Positions 35,795 through 45,197 of a DNA stretch of 64,000 bases are shown in pieces; the first letter of the stretch is position 1; each line of letters begins with the position of its first letter. The position numbers were made by a program, and so were the translations under genes. The notes under the pieces are model-generated. The model was not told the DNA's origin. It saw only the letters and a list, made by a program, of their open reading frames with translations, and ran no database searches. The stretch is from positions 124,001 through 188,000 of the forward strand of contig OZ242174.1 in assembly GCA_965205685.1 (NCBI GenBank), read 5' to 3'. This stretch comes from WTFY01 sp965205685 (GTDB lineage: Bacteria > Pseudomonadota > Gammaproteobacteria > UBA4575).

Positions 35795-37594
35795 TTGATC
35801 ACAGCCCAGCAATACACCCACGAATTTATAAGCCGGTTCGTGCCCTACCTGAACTGGATCCACGAACTCAAGGATCCGTCGACCATATGGAAAGACTGTG
35901 TGGCCGGCCTGACGGTCGCACTGGTGCTGATTCCCCAGTCCATGGCCTACGCTCAACTTGCCGGGCTGCCTCCCTACTACGGCCTGTATGCCTCCTTCCT
36001 GCCGGTGATCGTGGCCTCGGCGTTCGGCTCCTCCCGGCAACTGCAGACCGGGCCCGTTGCCGTGGTCTCGCTGATGACTGCGGCCGCACTGGAACCTCTG
36101 GCCGCGGCGGACCCCGAAGGTTTTCTCGTGTATGCGGCCCTGCTGGCAATCCTGGTGGGGGTGTTCCAGATGTCACTGGGCCTGTTGCGGCTCGGGGTAC
36201 TGGTGGACTTTCTCTCGCATCCGGTCGTCGTCGGCTTTACCAATGCCGCGGCCATCATCATAGCGACCTCGCAACTGTCCAAGCTTTTCGGGGTCACTGC
36301 AGAGACGGGGCATCTTTTTTACGTCACGATCTGGAACGTGCTGGTTGAGGCCTCCCAGCACACGCATTTCCCGACCCTCGCCATGGGTACCGCGGCACTG
36401 CTCATCATTTTCGGACTCCGCCACTACGCTCCAAAAGTGCCGAGCGTGCTGATCGCCGTCGTTGTGACCAGCATCGTTTCCTTACTGATCGATTATGAGG
36501 GCCTCGGCGGGCAGGTCGTGGGGCACGTGCCAGCCGGCCTGCCCGCCCTTTCCGTACCGGATGTCGACATGGCCATCGCTGCAAGCCTGATCGGCAAGGC
36601 TATCGTCATTGCCGTGATCGGGTACATGGAGGCCATCTCGATTGCCAAGGCCATCGCCGTGCAGACCCGACAGCGTATCGATGCCAACCAGGGCCTGGTC
36701 GGACAGGGTCTGGGAAACATCATCTCGGGCCTGTCCGGGGCCTACCCGGTAGCCGGATCCTTCTCGCGTTCTGCGGTCAACATGAGCGCAGGCGCCAAAA
36801 CCGGATTTGCCGCGATCGTGACCGGACTCATCGTTGCGGGCTCGCTGATTCTTCTGCACGCTGCCCAGTACCTGTACTACCTGCCACAGGCCACCCTGGC
36901 GGCCGTGATCATCTCGGCCGTGGTCAACCTGATCCGGATCAAGCAAATCAAGTATGCACTTCGTGTGCATCCCCATGACGGAATCATCGCGATCCTGACT
37001 TTCGTGCTGACCCTGGCCCTAGCCCCGCACCTGGAACAAAGTATTCTGATCGGGGTGGTTTTGTCGCTGGGCCTTTTCATCTACCGCACCATGCATCCTC
37101 ACATTTCGGTGCTGTCGCGTCATTCTGACGGCACCCTGCGGGATGCCGAGGCCAACATCCTCAAGACCTGCCCGAAGATTTCCATACTGCGCTTCGAGGG
37201 ACCGCTGTTTTTTGCCAGCGCGATGTACTTCGAAGCCAAGATCCTGGAGCGTGTGGCGGCCAAGCCGGAACTGAAGTTCATTATCATCGATGCCGAGGCC
37301 ATTACCGATGTCGATGCCACCGGGGAGGACATGCTGCACCAGCTGTCGTTGCGCCTCGCCGCACTGGACGTCCGTCTGGTGTTTGCGCGCACCAAGCGTC
37401 AGGTCATGGACGTATTCGTGCGCACAGGCTTTGCCGGCCCCGACTGGCTGGATCATTTTTATCGCAAGGACGAGCGCGCCATCGAATTTGCCTGGAAAAA
37501 CATCCAGCACTGTGAAAAAGACGTGTGTCCGCTGGCCTGGGGAAGCGAGTGTCCGGCCCGGCACATGCATCTGGACAAGCCGAAAAAAACCTAG
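35795..37594 (+). CDS. SulP-family anion transporter with STAS domain
   Basis: Inner-membrane anion transporter of the SulP/SLC26 family, 599 residues. The start is TTG at 35795, with AGGAGG 6 nt upstream. The conserved N-terminal part is QSMAYAQLAGLPPYYGLYAS, followed by about 10-12 helices (LSGAYPVAGSFSRSAVN in the later part). A cytoplasmic STAS domain covers about residues 455-560. The last 40 residues are a tail with cysteines and histidines (HCEKDVCPLAWGSECPARH). Members carry sulfate, bicarbonate or C4 acids; substrate cannot be told. It overlaps convergent trmB by 4 bp. Confidence 0.92.
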   Translation: MITAQQYTHEFISRFVPYLNWIHELKDPSTIWKDCVAGLTVALVLIPQSMAYAQLAGLPPYYGLYASFLPVIVASAFGSSRQLQTGPVAVVSLMTAAALEPLAAADPEGFLVYAALLAILVGVFQMSLGLLRLGVLVDFLSHPVVVGFTNAAAIIIATSQLSKLFGVTAETGHLFYVTIWNVLVEASQHTHFPTLAMGTAALLIIFGLRHYAPKVPSVLIAVVVTSIVSLLIDYEGLGGQVVGHVPAGLPALSVPDVDMAIAASLIGKAIVIAVIGYMEAISIAKAIAVQTRQRIDANQGLVGQGLGNIISGLSGAYPVAGSFSRSAVNMSAGAKTGFAAIVTGLIVAGSLILLHAAQYLYYLPQATLAAVIISAVVNLIRIKQIKYALRVHPHDGIIAILTFVLTLALAPHLEQSILIGVVLSLGLFIYRTMHPHISVLSRHSDGTLRDAEANILKTCPKISILRFEGPLFFASAMYFEAKILERVAAKPELKFIIIDAEAITDVDATGEDMLHQLSLRLAALDVRLVFARTKRQVMDVFVRTGFAGPDWLDHFYRKDERAIEFAWKNIQHCEKDVCPLAWGSECPARHMHLDKPKKT

Positions 37595-38280
37595 CGAAGC
37601 TTGCGGTACACCTGCGCGAAGACCCGGTGACCAAGGCGACGCCCACGGCGCTCGAACTTGGTGGAAGGCCGCTTGCTAATCAGGGTGGAATTTGAGGTTT
37701 TCTCAAACACCTCGCAGCTGTCCAGCACGGTCTTGATGTGTTCCGCGTATGGCGCCCAGTCCGTGGCAAGGCTCAGCTCACCCCCTGCCTGCAGTTTTTC
37801 AGCCAACAGCCGGACAAATTGCGGCTGTAGCAGGCGCCGCTTGTGATGGCGTCGTTTGGGCCAGGGATCGGGGAACCAGATCAGCACCGCCGCCAGACTA
37901 GCAGGTGCAATCTGCTCACGCAGCACGTCCACGGCATCCCTGTGTATCACACGAACATTCTCAAGCTGCCTTGCAGCAATCTTTTGCAGCAAGGCCCCCA
38001 CCCCGGGCCGGTAGACCTCGACGCCCAGGAAGTTCAGGTGCGGATGGTCGCAGGCCAGCTGCGCCAGGGCTTCCCCGTTGCCGAAGCCGATGTCCAGCAC
38101 CACCGGTTGCGGCTTGGTAAAAAGGGTCTGCACATCCTGCGGTGCGCCTGCTACATCCACACCGTACACCGGCCAGTAATTCCTGAACGCCGCGCGCTGG
38201 CTTTTCGTAAAGCGCCCTTCGCGCAGGACGTAGCTGCGAATGGGTGGCGGAGTCTGCTGCAACCGGAACGATGGGGTCAA
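37591..38280 (-). CDS. trmB: tRNA (guanine-N7-)-methyltransferase
   Basis: SAM-dependent enzyme that makes m7G46 in tRNA. 229 residues. SAM motif VLDIGFGNGEALAQLA, then NFLGVEVYRPGVG, and the catalytic WFPDPWPKRRHHKRRLLQ block. The N-terminal SYVLREGRFTKSQ is typical. It overlaps thiG by 4 bp (ATGA-type coupling), in the order thiS-thiG-trmB common in gammaproteobacteria. Confidence 0.96.
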   Translation of the reverse strand: MTPSFRLQQTPPPIRSYVLREGRFTKSQRAAFRNYWPVYGVDVAGAPQDVQTLFTKPQPVVLDIGFGNGEALAQLACDHPHLNFLGVEVYRPGVGALLQKIAARQLENVRVIHRDAVDVLREQIAPASLAAVLIWFPDPWPKRRHHKRRLLQPQFVRLLAEKLQAGGELSLATDWAPYAEHIKTVLDSCEVFEKTSNSTLISKRPSTKFERRGRRLGHRVFAQVYRKLR

Positions 38281-39095
38281 GAGATGACGTCCTCCGCAGG
38301 GGAGGATGCCGATGCATGGCGGCGCTTGGGCATGCGCCCTGCGAGGAAGGCCTGGCGTCCGGCCACCACCGCATGACGCATGGCCTCGGCCATCTGGACC
38401 GGGTCCCGGGCCATGGCGATTGCGGTATTCATCAGCACACCGTCACAGCCGAGTTCCATGGCAACCGCAGCGTCCGAAGCCGTGCCCACACCAGCATCCA
38501 CCAGAATGGGAACCCCGGCGTTCTCGACAATATCGAGGATATTCCCCGGGTTGCGGATCCCAAGGCCCGAGCCGATCGGGGCCGCCAGCGGCATGACTGC
38601 AACACAGCCCATGGCTTCGAGTTGCCGGGCAATTACCGGATCGTCATTGGTGTACACCATGACCTGAAAGTCTTCCTTGATCAGGGTGTCGGCAGCCCTC
38701 AGGGTGTCGACGACATTCGGATACAGGGTTTTCTCGTCCCCCAACACCTCGAGCTTGACCAGCGCGTGCCCGTCCAGCAACTCGCGGGCCAGTCGGCAGG
38801 TGCGGATCGCTTCCTTGGCGCTGTAGCAACCGGCCGTGTTGGGCAGGAGCGTGAACTGTTCAGGGGAGATGACATCCAGCAGATTGGGTGCATCCTTGTC
38901 TTGCCCGATGTTGGTTCTTCGTATCGCGACGGTCACGATCTGTGCACCGCTTGCAACGACCGCATCACGGGTTTGCTGCAAATCCTTGTATTTCCCAGTT
39001 CCAACCAGAAGACGGGAGTGGTAGGACTTGCCGGCGACCACGAGCGTATCGGCTTTTTCGCAGGCAAGGTCGCCTGCAGTAGGGTTCGCAATCAT
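38277..39095 (-). CDS. thiG: Thiazole synthase
   Basis: TIM-barrel enzyme forming the thiazole phosphate of thiamine from deoxyxylulose phosphate, dehydroglycine/glycine imine and ThiS thiocarboxylate. 272 residues. Schiff-base lysine is in LVKLEVLGDEKTLYPN. Phosphate-binding PIGSGLGI and the VDAGVGTASDAA segment are clear. The ATG used adds about 15 residues before the conserved core (YHSRLLVGTGKY). It is followed by trmB and preceded by thiS. Confidence 0.96.
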   Translation of the reverse strand: MIANPTAGDLACEKADTLVVAGKSYHSRLLVGTGKYKDLQQTRDAVVASGAQIVTVAIRRTNIGQDKDAPNLLDVISPEQFTLLPNTAGCYSAKEAIRTCRLARELLDGHALVKLEVLGDEKTLYPNVVDTLRAADTLIKEDFQVMVYTNDDPVIARQLEAMGCVAVMPLAAPIGSGLGIRNPGNILDIVENAGVPILVDAGVGTASDAAVAMELGCDGVLMNTAIAMARDPVQMAEAMRHAVVAGRQAFLAGRMPKRRHASASSPAEDVIS

Positions 39096-39192
39096 GGGGC
39101 TGTACGTATGCTCTCTCGGGTTATTGGTTCAACGGCACGCATTAATCATAGCACTGCTCTCGCAGGTGCTATTTGCGTTCTACGGTAGGAGG

Positions 39193-39393
39193 TCAGCCGC
39201 CGCCGATGGCATGGATAATTTCCACGCGATCGCCTGCATGCAACACGTGAGTGGCCAGTGCGCTGCGCACCACGATTTCGCTGTTGACCTCGACGGCGAT
39301 GCGGCGGTCCCCGAGTTCCAGTGCATCGATCAGCCCGGACGCCGTCAGTCCTTCGGAGACGCTTTTCTCGCGGCCGTTCAGAATAATTTGCAT
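39193..39393 (-). CDS. thiS: Sulfur carrier protein ThiS
   Basis: 66-residue ubiquitin-fold sulfur carrier ending in GGG; the terminal glycine is adenylated and converted to a thiocarboxylate that feeds ThiG. Start MQIILNGREKSV at 39393 matches the family; a longer in-frame open stretch upstream does not. thiG follows after 97 bp on the same strand, and thiO is divergent 74 bp away. No ThiF or TPP riboswitch is visible here. Confidence 0.95.
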   Translation of the reverse strand: MQIILNGREKSVSEGLTASGLIDALELGDRRIAVEVNSEIVVRSALATHVLHAGDRVEIIHAIGGG

Positions 39394-39467
39394 GCGGCTT
39401 TCCCTCGGACAGGCTGACTTCACAGCCGTTATAATCGGCAAACTTTTTGCAGACTTCAATAGTGTAC

Positions 39468-40550
39468 ATGGCCTATGACGCGGCAGTAATTGGTGGTGGC
39501 CTGATCGGCATGATCACGGCGCGCACCCTGCAAATCGCCGGACTGAAGGTGGCGCTGCTCGAAAAAAATCGGCTCGGGGAAGAATCCAGCGGGGCAGCCG
39601 GCGGGATCCTGGCCTCATTTCATCCCTGGCGCCAGCACGAGGCCGCAGGTGCGCTGATCAAGGCAAGCCAGGATGCCTTCCCGGTGCTGGCGGAAGAATT
39701 GCGCGAGGAGACCGGAATCGATCCGGGGCTGGTGCATTGCGGCATGCTGGTTGCAGATACTGAAGAACAAAGCCAGGCGCTTGCCTGGGCTGAAAAGCAT
39801 GCCGTGCAAATCGAGGTCATTGACCAGGGACAATTGAAGGTGCTGGAGCCGAATCTTGCCGGGACACTGCATTCCGCACTTCTCATCCCGTCAACCATGC
39901 AGATTCAGCCTCGCCGGCTCATGAACGCCCTCCGGAAATCCCTGACCCGGCTCGGCGTTGAAATCCTTGAAGGGACCGAGGTCACCGGACTTGAGAGTCA
40001 CGCCGGCAAAGTCATCGGGGCGCATACCGACCAGGGCACAATATCCGCTCACAAGATCGTTATCTGCAACGGGGCATGGGCCCAGCAGCTTCTTAAGACG
40101 CTCACTGACATCTGCACGGACATCGTTCCGGTACGCGGACAAATACTGATGTTCAAGGCACAGCGACACGTGCTGTCACATATCCTGGTGCAAGACGAAC
40201 AGTACATGGTGCCGTGGGGAGAGCATCATGTCCTGTGTGGCAGTTCGATGGAGTACGTGGGCTTTGACCGTTCCGTGACCGAGGAGGCAAAAAATGACAT
40301 CTGTACGTGGGCTTACCGGTTTTGCCCGCTGCTGGAAGATGCCGAGCTAGTCGATCACTGGAGCGGGCTTCGGCCCGGCACATTGCGTGATGCCCCTTAC
40401 ATCTGCAGACACCCTGAATATGAAAACCTGTATGTGAACGCCGGGCACTTCCGCTCCGGAATAGCCATGAGCGTCTCCTCCGCCGATCTCATGTGCAGGC
40501 TGATGACGGACCCGTCTGCAGCCTCACAAATGGCCCAATACGGGTGCTAG
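39468..40550 (+). CDS. thiO: Glycine oxidase ThiO
   Basis: FAD-dependent amine oxidase supplying the glycine imine used by ThiG, 360 residues from the ATG at 39468. FAD dinucleotide motif AVIGGGLIGMITA is at the N-terminus, then EESSGAAGGILA and the C-terminal HWSGLRPGTLRDAPYI and NAGHFRSGIAMS. Divergent from thiSG, so the thiazole branch is complete: ThiO provides imine, ThiS sulfur, ThiG closes the ring. Use of ThiO rather than ThiH points to aerobic synthesis. Confidence 0.94.
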   Translation: MAYDAAVIGGGLIGMITARTLQIAGLKVALLEKNRLGEESSGAAGGILASFHPWRQHEAAGALIKASQDAFPVLAEELREETGIDPGLVHCGMLVADTEEQSQALAWAEKHAVQIEVIDQGQLKVLEPNLAGTLHSALLIPSTMQIQPRRLMNALRKSLTRLGVEILEGTEVTGLESHAGKVIGAHTDQGTISAHKIVICNGAWAQQLLKTLTDICTDIVPVRGQILMFKAQRHVLSHILVQDEQYMVPWGEHHVLCGSSMEYVGFDRSVTEEAKNDICTWAYRFCPLLEDAELVDHWSGLRPGTLRDAPYICRHPEYENLYVNAGHFRSGIAMSVSSADLMCRLMTDPSAASQMAQYGC

Positions 40551-40680
40551 GTCATGCTCGAGAAGCCAGTTTCATGCTTGGATCATTGAATTTTCAGGGT
40601 GTCTATCCCGTCATTTCAGCACACGGCAACTGGACGCACCTGTACAAACACTGTCCCGACAAGTTATAAACCGGGTCTGT

Positions 40681-40756
<76 letters not shown>

Positions 40757-40820
40757 ATATCATCAGCAGTTAGGTATGTACTTAACTCACTGAAATTCTC
40801 AAAAAGAATTTTATTGCAGG

Positions 40821-41690
40821 ATGCGACACCACTATGTGCCTCAGTTTTTGCTCAAGTATTGGGCAAAACATACACCTGACAAAAAGGTTGAAACATTCCG
40901 ACTCGATCAATCAAAAATTTCATCGAAACGTTACACACCTAAGTACGTTGGCTTTGAGCATGACTTGTACACATTAAAACCCAGTCGTACAGGTAGTTAT
41001 GATGCTCAAGCAATTGAGACTAAAGTTCTAAAGCAGATTGACAGTTCTGCGGCAAGAGTTTTACACAAAATGTTTACGTCTGGACCACCAAGCCTAACTG
41101 GTCAGGATCATATAGATTGGACAGCATTTTTGATGTCCCTCCGTTCGCGAAACCCAGATTTCATTGAACATTTCAATAGTGTGGTACCCAATGCACTCAA
41201 GGAAAGTCTGGATGCAAACCCTAAAGAGTATGACGCATTATCAGAAGTCTCTGATCCCCCTACACTTTCAAAGTATGCGGAACAGAATTTTCCAGATATC
41301 ACAGAGGAATTTAAATTGTCGCTCTTTAAAAACTTAGCCACCGATTCAAAAATTGGAAACAAGATATTGAACATGAACTGGGGGCTTTGTCCACTTAAGG
41401 TCAAAAAGAGCCATTTGTTGCTTTCAGATAGTCCTATTATCTTTACAGAAGGTATTGACCATCCTGATTTGATTATTGCCTTACCTGTAGGTCCACACAC
41501 AGCATTCATGGCAACTAATACTGACCGAATTGTTGCTGCTATTCAGAGAAGCCCCCAAGAACACCTGATGACCCGTATCAATGAAAGTTCACTAAATCAA
41601 GCAAGAAAACGGATCTATGCCCTTGATAGATCTCTATACAGTTTCATTAGCGACAAAATAAATAGACGTAAAAGTCATAGGCCTACCTGA
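40821..41690 (+). CDS. DUF4238 domain protein
   Basis: 289-residue cytoplasmic protein with the DUF4238 hallmark at the N-terminus (RHHYVPQFLLKYW). That is followed by charged helices and a C-terminal part with SDSPIIF and LPVGPHTAFMATN. Function unknown; the family recurs near phage-defence and mobile genes. Codons are markedly more A/T-rich than in flanking housekeeping genes, matching the rest of the island. It runs toward the convergent methyltransferase gene (41 bp gap). Whether it belongs to the restriction-modification module is uncertain. Confidence 0.72.
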   Translation: MRHHYVPQFLLKYWAKHTPDKKVETFRLDQSKISSKRYTPKYVGFEHDLYTLKPSRTGSYDAQAIETKVLKQIDSSAARVLHKMFTSGPPSLTGQDHIDWTAFLMSLRSRNPDFIEHFNSVVPNALKESLDANPKEYDALSEVSDPPTLSKYAEQNFPDITEEFKLSLFKNLATDSKIGNKILNMNWGLCPLKVKKSHLLLSDSPIIFTEGIDHPDLIIALPVGPHTAFMATNTDRIVAAIQRSPQEHLMTRINESSLNQARKRIYALDRSLYSFISDKINRRKSHRPT

Positions 41691-41731
41691 GCTTGTTCTC
41701 ACACCAAGTTGCTAATAGACAGAACTTTACT

Positions 41732-42940
41732 TTAGTTAGTGTAAGTAACTGGACGTCTAGCGCCACCATCCTTAAATAGCGGGACCTTTTGTTCTTCTAC
41801 AGGAAGTGTGCAAGGTGAGGTGATTTTATACGGAGCACTTCGCTCTTTCGGTAAAGCCTGAACCTTAGGTATGAAACGTGCTCGACTACCAAGAAGGTAT
41901 TCTTCAGATAGTTCGCAGCATATCCAGCGACGAGCTAAGTTTTCAGAAACTACACCTGTGACACAAGAACCAGCAAAAGGATCAACTACCAAATCGCCAG
42001 GATCAGTTAACAAACGGATAAAATATTCTGGTAATTGTGTAGGAAAACGAGCTGGGTGAATCGCGATATTCTCTGACCGGCAAAAATCTTGATATCTGCA
42101 ATTTGATTCAGTATTTGCAATTGCTAATAGATTAGGAGGAACAGAACCTCCATTGTCTATATTGAATTTCTTCGATATATCATGTCCAGATGGCCGAAGC
42201 TTCGCTTTATAGCCATTTTTTAGTAAGTACTTCATAGACTTGCTATAAGGCTGGAGAACACGTTTGTTGTTCGCTTTAGGATAAGGAGTCTTAGAAAGCC
42301 ACCATATCGTGTTTACTGCATCTTTGACCCGAACACGTCTGATATTTACCCATTCAGAAGGTGTTGGTAGTTTTGCCGGGTTCCACCAGTAGTGTTCTTG
42401 GCAAAGATGAAAGCTGTACTCTTCAACGAGCATTAACAGTAGTTTGAAATGATAAAGACTACGTGTTGGTTGTCCAGGTATCCAAGCTCCACCAATGTCT
42501 ATGACCAAGCTACCTGAATCTTTTAGAACACGACTGAACCCTTCGGCAAAAGGTCGAAACCAGTCACAATATTGTTCAGCATCTTCATTTCCATAGCTTT
42601 TTTTTCGTACCAAACCGAATGGCGGACTAGTCACAAGCAAATCAACACTACCAGGTTTTGCCTTATGAAAAAGATAGCTTCGCGAGTCGCCCCATAGAAT
42701 TTCACCAAAATCTGTTTTATGAAAAGGCCTCAAGCGATCTACTGGATAGGCTGCTGGATTTACACAATTCTTATCCTTATCAGGTACCTCCCTGAAGTCT
42801 TTATGTAAAAACCGTATGTATTCACTTATGTTTTTAAAACCTTGAGAAGCAGATGCTTTTTCAAAGTCGGCACGTTCATCTTCAGTTAGGCGAATGTTGG
42901 TAATTTTATTTCGGGGCTTCGCCACTCTTGGTCGTGCCAT
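41732..42940 (-). CDS. DNA methyltransferase with N-terminal RHH segment
   Basis: Beta-class DNA amino-methyltransferase, 402 residues. Catalytic motif IV TSPPF (104-108) precedes the SAM motif DPFAGSC (320-326). TSPPFGLVRKKSYGN resembles PvuII-type N4-cytosine methylases, though N6-adenine activity is possible. Residues about 12-52 (ITNIRLTEDERADFEKAS, then NISEYIRFLHKDF) look like a ribbon-helix-helix DNA-binding unit, unusual for a methylase. The protein may bind its own promoter. It is divergent from the helicase-nuclease-ATPase genes across 243 bp containing two palindromes. A/T-rich codons indicate transfer. Confidence 0.85.
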   Translation of the reverse strand: MARPRVAKPRNKITNIRLTEDERADFEKASASQGFKNISEYIRFLHKDFREVPDKDKNCVNPAAYPVDRLRPFHKTDFGEILWGDSRSYLFHKAKPGSVDLLVTSPPFGLVRKKSYGNEDAEQYCDWFRPFAEGFSRVLKDSGSLVIDIGGAWIPGQPTRSLYHFKLLLMLVEEYSFHLCQEHYWWNPAKLPTPSEWVNIRRVRVKDAVNTIWWLSKTPYPKANNKRVLQPYSKSMKYLLKNGYKAKLRPSGHDISKKFNIDNGGSVPPNLLAIANTESNCRYQDFCRSENIAIHPARFPTQLPEYFIRLLTDPGDLVVDPFAGSCVTGVVSENLARRWICCELSEEYLLGSRARFIPKVQALPKERSAPYKITSPCTLPVEEQKVPLFKDGGARRPVTYTN

Positions 42941-42983
42941 AGCTGCTTCCTTGAATTGATTGCAAAAGGATAATCTAATCCAT

Positions 42984-43024
42984 ATTGTAATACAATTAAC
43001 AGATAAATATTTGTATTACAAATA
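42984..43024. promoter_or_regulatory. Paired palindromes, candidate operator of the R-M module
   Basis: Two related inverted repeats. ATTGTA-A-TACAAT is at 42984-42996 and TATTTGTA-T-TACAAATA at 43008-43024. They share the core TTGTAWTACAA, with centres 26 bp apart. They lie 44-84 bp upstream of the methyltransferase start and in the divergent region shared with the helicase gene, where a repressor would control one or both promoters. Confidence 0.6.
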
Positions 43025-43183
43025 CACCAGCTACTCGATATCCGCTCCTTTCATACGGCATGTATTTCTCAGAAACACTTAAGTGATATCTTTTAGATAG
43101 TATGTCCTCCAGCAATAGGGTTATTAGAAAGTATGGTCATAGGCAGAAGATTTTCTTGAGCTACCCTCATAAGAGTCAGCGCT

Positions 43184-44377
43184 ATGAACATTAATCAACA
43201 AATTATCCCTAGAAGATGGCAGTCGGAAGCTCTGGAGATTTGGGCTAAAAATTTCCGTGGCGTTGCACAAGTGGTCACTGGGGGTGGAAAAACTATTTTT
43301 TCTTATCTGTGCTTAGAAAAATTCTTCACTGAGTATCCAGATGGCAAAGCAATTATCATTGTCCCAACGTTAGCTTTGCTTGATCAATGGTTTCTAGATA
43401 TATGTGATGCGACCAGCATAGAAGAGTCGGAAATTGCATGCTTCTCAGGTCACTCTCGACCCAAACAACCTGCACGGATAAACATACTTGTTTTAAATTC
43501 TGCACGACTTGTTGCTCAAGACCTTACCAAGCAAGGTCCATCGATGCTTATTGTCGATGAATGTCATCGGGCAGGTGCAATTCAGAATTGCCGTGCATTG
43601 AAAGGGATTCATGAGGCAACCCTTGGTCTATCCGCTACACCTATTCGAGAACGAGATGATGGATTCGAAACGAAAATTGTTCCAGCACTTGGGCCAATTA
43701 TTTACTGTTACGACTATATCAAAGCAAAAGCCGACAACGTAATTGTCGACTTCGATTTAGTCAACATAGAGATTTCCCTTGATCATGCGGCAGTGAAAAA
43801 GCTAATAACTACCTATAAACAGAAAATCTACGATATGGGGCAGCATAGTTGTTCATCAGAAGTAGACCAATTATTTGCTACAAGTTCGAGAAAAATAACT
43901 CGATCAGCGGAACATTCAGTTAGAACCCCGTGGGCAGCTAAAGTAGCATTAAGTCATAAGGGTGAGCGTGTGATCATTTTTCACGAAAGAATTGCATCAC
44001 TGAGGACTATTTCTAATCTTCTATCTAAGTTTCAACAGAATTCTGTTATATACCACTCATACCTTTCAGAAGCACATCGACGCGACAATCTTCGTCTTTT
44101 TCGACGTGGCATGGTCAATGCACTAATCACGTGTCGCGCGCTTGATGAAGGTGCAAACGTACCAGAAGCTAACATTGCTATCATCGCCCATTCTACTTCA
44201 AGCTTACGACAACGAATTCAGCGACTTGGACGAGTGCTGCGGCCAGCACCAGGGAAAAAAATTGCAACTGTTTACACACTTTATTCTGGAGAAGAACAAC
44301 GGGCAAGGCTTGTAAAAGAAGCTAAAAATTTAGAAGGTGTAGCCAATGTCCGATGGAAACGGGGATCAGTTCAATGA
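43184..44377 (+). CDS. SF2 DNA helicase (XPB/Rad25-like)
   Basis: Superfamily 2 helicase/translocase, 397 residues. Q-like motif IPRRWQSEALEIW, Walker A TGGGKT (32-37), DECH box (125-128), motif III SAT (150-152) and motif VI QRLGRVLRP (346-354). Only the two RecA-like domains are present, with no fused nuclease, so it is compact. The nuclease-like gene overlaps its stop (ATGA), implying the two proteins are made together and may form one complex, as in helicase-containing restriction systems. AT-rich codons. Confidence 0.9.
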   Translation: MNINQQIIPRRWQSEALEIWAKNFRGVAQVVTGGGKTIFSYLCLEKFFTEYPDGKAIIIVPTLALLDQWFLDICDATSIEESEIACFSGHSRPKQPARINILVLNSARLVAQDLTKQGPSMLIVDECHRAGAIQNCRALKGIHEATLGLSATPIRERDDGFETKIVPALGPIIYCYDYIKAKADNVIVDFDLVNIEISLDHAAVKKLITTYKQKIYDMGQHSCSSEVDQLFATSSRKITRSAEHSVRTPWAAKVALSHKGERVIIFHERIASLRTISNLLSKFQQNSVIYHSYLSEAHRRDNLRLFRRGMVNALITCRALDEGANVPEANIAIIAHSTSSLRQRIQRLGRVLRPAPGKKIATVYTLYSGEEQRARLVKEAKNLEGVANVRWKRGSVQ

Positions 44378-45165
44378 CTTTGCTCATTCGCCATAGTCGA
44401 ATTTTTGAACAAATTTACTACAACAACGAACCTCACTTCTCAGACATCGTGAAAGTGGAGCTGGCAAAAGTACTACCAAAATTTTCAATTCTGGGATTCT
44501 CACCATATATCCTCGGTGATGAGGGGCGACGACGGAGACCAGACTTGGCGCTAATAGACCGAAACTACAGCATGTGGGTAGTAGTTGAAGTAGAGCTGGA
44601 GAACCACTCGCTTGAACACCATGTTTTGCCTCAAGTTCAGACATTTGCAACAGGACACTACGACGAGACGCATGCAGAATTGTTACATAATAAAGATCCA
44701 ACACTAAATATCACGAAATTAAAAAACCTTATTAAATACTGCCCACCTGTAATTTCAGTGATTGTAAATTCAAATTCGGTTCTAAAAAAAGGATGGCAAA
44801 TTCTTGAATCTGACTATTCAGCTTACCTTACTTTTTTAGAATCATTTCGTGCTGAAGATGGTGATGTAGTTTTCTCGATCTCTGGTTACCTACCCACTCC
44901 ACAACCCTGCCACCTTATTAAGCTTAGAAAACATGGACTAATGAATGCCCTAGTCTGCAACAGCCCCGAGAATGTACCGGCAGACCTAGTTGATGTAATG
45001 CAAATATACTTTGATCAACGTCCCTACACTTGGCAAATAATTAGAACAAAAGATACGGCAGTATTTCTACCGACAGGTGGATTTACGGTCAGCGATGATC
45101 GCAACTATGAGATGTTAAGAATCGATGAAGGAAACAAAACGATATATAAATTAATAAAATTGTAG
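44374..45165 (+). CDS. Candidate PD-(D/E)XK nuclease with ExE signature
   Basis: 263-residue protein without an obvious named family. A restriction-nuclease core is suggested by P56-D57 after a run of arginines (GRRRRPDLALID). A hydrophobic strand ending VVVEVELE (E72, E74) follows, and a helix with Q87 (LPQVQTF). D-x14-E-x-E recalls BamHI, where the usual lysine is also glutamate. The start ATG at 44374 overlaps the helicase stop; an in-frame ATG 7 codons earlier is possible. The C-terminal half is unassigned and may recognise DNA. The context (methylase, helicase, GHKL ATPase) supports a restriction role. Inference, not a database match. Confidence 0.55.
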   Translation: MTLLIRHSRIFEQIYYNNEPHFSDIVKVELAKVLPKFSILGFSPYILGDEGRRRRPDLALIDRNYSMWVVVEVELENHSLEHHVLPQVQTFATGHYDETHAELLHNKDPTLNITKLKNLIKYCPPVISVIVNSNSVLKKGWQILESDYSAYLTFLESFRAEDGDVVFSISGYLPTPQPCHLIKLRKHGLMNALVCNSPENVPADLVDVMQIYFDQRPYTWQIIRTKDTAVFLPTGGFTVSDDRNYEMLRIDEGNKTIYKLIKL

Positions 45166-45197
45166 AGATTTAATTGTGAAAATAACTAGGAGGTAAC

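Noticed and set aside
39394..39467. TPP riboswitch between thiS and thiO
   Set aside because: The interval is only 74 bp and lacks the conserved CTGAGA and ACCTGA elements.
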